A DNA stretch of 18,493 nt from an uncultured Clostridia bacterium (lineage in GTDB: Bacteria; Bacillota; Clostridia; TANB77; CAG-508): positions 1 through 18,493 of the forward strand of contig CANQKB010000019.1 of assembly GCA_947624405.1 (NCBI GenBank), written 5' to 3'. The translations under genes and the position numbers were made by a program. Each line of letters starts with the position of its first letter. Positions within the stretch are counted from its first letter, which is position 1. The notes under the pieces were generated by a model, which was not told where the DNA came from, did no database searches, and saw only the letters and a list, made by a program, of their open reading frames with translations. This document shows positions 16,766 to 18,493 of the stretch, in pieces.

Positions 16766-17236
16766 GTGCCAAGAAAAGGATATATAGCAAAAAGAGATGT
16801 ATTACCAGATCCAATATATAATAGCAAAGTTGTTACAAAATTAATTAACAACATTATGTTAGATGGTAAAAAATCTGTTGCTCAAAAGATAGTTTATGGT
16901 GCATTTGACATCATAAAAGAAAAAGAGCAAAAAGATCCACTAGAAGTTTTTGAAACAGCATTAGATAATATTATGCCAGTTCTAGAGGTAAAAGCTAGAC
17001 GTGTTGGTGGTGCAACATATCAAGTACCACTAGAAATTAGACCTGAAAGAAGACAAACTTTAGGTTTAAGATGGCTAGTAACTTATGCTAGAAAAAGACA
17101 TGAAAAAACAATGTCTGAAAAATTAGCTGGAGAAATAATTGATGCTATAAACGGAAACGGTGGAGCATTCAAGAAGAAAGAAGATACACACAGAATGGCA
17201 GAAGCTAATAAGGCTTTCGCACATTACAAATGGTAA
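16766..17236 (+). CDS. rpsG: 30S ribosomal protein S7
   Basis: S7 nucleates assembly of the 30S head and contacts the E-site tRNA. The 156-aa protein has the typical MPRKGYIAKRDVLPDPIYNS start, GGATYQVPLEIRPERR (about residues 76-91) and the C-terminal HRMAEANKAFAHYKW. The GTG start at 16766 follows AAGGAGTG (16751-16758). fusA follows after 22 bases. Arginines are AGA, CGT and similar; CGG is absent in frame. Confidence 0.98.
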   Translation: MPRKGYIAKRDVLPDPIYNSKVVTKLINNIMLDGKKSVAQKIVYGAFDIIKEKEQKDPLEVFETALDNIMPVLEVKARRVGGATYQVPLEIRPERRQTLGLRWLVTYARKRHEKTMSEKLAGEIIDAINGNGGAFKKKEDTHRMAEANKAFAHYKW

Positions 17237-17258
17237 TTTTTATAAGGAGGATAAAAAA

Positions 17259-18493
17259 GTGTCAGATAGGAAATATTCACTAGAAAAAACAAGAAATATA
17301 GGAATAATGGCACATATAGATGCAGGAAAAACAACAACAACAGAGAGAATTCTTTTCTATACAGGAAAAACACATAAAATAGGAGAGGTTCACGAAGGTG
17401 AAGCAACAATGGACTGGATGGTACAAGAGCAAGAAAGAGGTATTACAATTACATCAGCGGCAACAACTTGTTTCTGGTTAAATCACAGAATTAATATCAT
17501 TGATACTCCAGGACATGTTGATTTTACAGTTGAAGTTGAAAGATCATTAAGAGTATTAGACGGATCAGTTACTGTATTTTGTGCTAAAGGTGGAGTTCAA
17601 CCACAATCTGAAACAGTTTGGCGTCAGGCTGATAAATATCATGTACCAAGAATGGCTTATGTAAACAAAATGGATATTACAGGAGCTAACTTCTATAATT
17701 GTATAGATCAAATGAGAGAAAGATTAAATGCAAATGCTGTTCCTATTCAGTTACCAATAGGAGCTGAAGATACATTCAAAGGAATAGTTGATTTAATAAA
17801 AATGAAAGCATTTATTCATAAAGATGATTTAGGAAAAGAAATAGAAGAAACTGATATTCCTGATGATTTAAAAGCGAAAGCAGATGAATATAGAGCAAAA
17901 ATGATTGAAGCTGCTGCTGAACAAGATGATGAATTAATGATGAAATATCTAGAAGGTGAAGAACTTACAGAAGAAGAAATAAAAAAAGGTCTTCGTATGG
18001 GAACAATAGCAAATAAAGTAGTTCCAGTATGTTGTGGTTCTTCATATAAGAATAAAGGTGTTCAAGAGTTATTAAATGCAATAATAGATTATATGCCATC
18101 ACCACTTGATATACCAGCAATTCAAGGTAAAACACCAGATGGTGAAGATACAGAAAGAAAAGCATCTGATACAGAGCCTTTCTCTGCATTAGCATTTAAA
18201 ATTGCAACAGATCCATTTGTTGGAAAACTTTGCTTTATAAGAGTATATTCAGGAACTCTTGAATCAGGTTCTACAGTATTAAATGCAAACAAAGATAAAA
18301 AAGAAAGAATGGGAAGATTACTTCAAATGCATGCAAATCACAGAGAAGATATTGACAAAGTATTTGCTGGTGATATTGCAGCTGCAGTTGGTCTAAAGGA
18401 AGTTACTACAGGTGATACATTATGTGATGTGAATCATCCAGTTATCCTAGAATCAATGGAATTCCCTGAGCCAGTTATCGATATAGCAATAGA
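17259..18493 (+). CDS. fusA: Elongation factor G, N-terminal 411 residues (runs off right edge)
   Basis: EF-G drives ribosomal translocation. The GTG start at 17259 follows AAGGAGG (17244-17250). G-domain motifs in order: AHIDAGKTTTTER (G1, about 18-30), RGITITSAATT (G2), DTPGHVDF (G3), NKMD (G4) and CCGSSYKNKG in the G-prime/G5 region. Domain II begins near residue 310 (FSALAFKIATDPFVGKLCFIRVYSG). The frame is open to the last base. No in-frame CGG is present. As the translocase, EF-G is a component that could interact with any frameshifting at CGG, but nothing odd is visible in this portion. Confidence 0.97.
   Translation, partial: MSDRKYSLEKTRNIGIMAHIDAGKTTTTERILFYTGKTHKIGEVHEGEATMDWMVQEQERGITITSAATTCFWLNHRINIIDTPGHVDFTVEVERSLRVLDGSVTVFCAKGGVQPQSETVWRQADKYHVPRMAYVNKMDITGANFYNCIDQMRERLNANAVPIQLPIGAEDTFKGIVDLIKMKAFIHKDDLGKEIEETDIPDDLKAKADEYRAKMIEAAAEQDDELMMKYLEGEELTEEEIKKGLRMGTIANKVVPVCCGSSYKNKGVQELLNAIIDYMPSPLDIPAIQGKTPDGEDTERKASDTEPFSALAFKIATDPFVGKLCFIRVYSGTLESGSTVLNANKDKKERMGRLLQMHANHREDIDKVFAGDIAAAVGLKEVTTGDTLCDVNHPVILESMEFPEPVIDIAI

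Overview
The window is AT-rich with A/T-ending codons, AAGGA/GGAGG ribosome binding sites and TTG or GTG starts. It carries a canonical rpsL-rpsG-fusA block, clostridial-type DNA repair genes and a SpoVD/PBP2-like transpeptidase with PASTA domains. Together these point to a low-GC Clostridia (Firmicutes) chromosome, probably an uncultured gut lineage; the genus cannot be set from sequence alone.

Layout. 1-918 (minus) is the N-terminal part of an IS1182-like transposase that runs off the left edge. 1030-1427 holds a promoter-driven short ORF with an (AC)14 microsatellite near its start, ending in a small repeat element. 1596-2806 is a pilin-like, membrane-anchored surface protein. 3022-5286 is a class B penicillin-binding protein. 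5470-6545 is a membrane protein plus papain-like hydrolase pair. 6867-7406 is the ribosome hibernation factor. 7488-14195 carries DNA repair and housekeeping genes: 8-oxoguanine glycosylase, AddB, PgeF, an unknown protein and family 4 uracil-DNA glycosylase. 14213-15469 is a GltD-like oxidoreductase. 15836-18493 is rpsL, rpsG and the 5' part of fusA.

Main discovery. Six genes look broken by frameshifts: the pilin-like protein (2 sites), the papain-like hydrolase (1), addB (1), the unknown protein (1), uracil-DNA glycosylase (1) and gltD (3). All nine breaks are the same event. An in-frame CGG codon is met, and skipping its C (+1), so that GGN is read as glycine, restores the protein. Restored segments include the GltD VGGGPAG nucleotide-binding loop, the three C-terminal Fe-S cysteines of AddB and the GEPFVG motif of the glycosylase. 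I found no in-frame CGG in the window that reads as normal arginine, whereas CGA, CGT and CGC do read as arginine. About 35 CGG trinucleotides lying out of frame in the same genes cause no shift, and the codons before the nine sites are all different. The simplest reading is that this lineage has lost normal CGG decoding and uses CGG as a general +1 frameshift signal (equivalently, CGGN is read as one glycine). Highly expressed genes here (rpsL, rpsG, fusA, hpf) have no in-frame CGG.

Second theme: a roughly 211-bp, inverted-repeat-ended, non-coding element occurs four times (two full copies, one internal-deletion derivative, one left end). Each copy sits at or just past the 3' end of a gene and all have the same orientation. 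Two supply the stop codon of the upstream reading frame.
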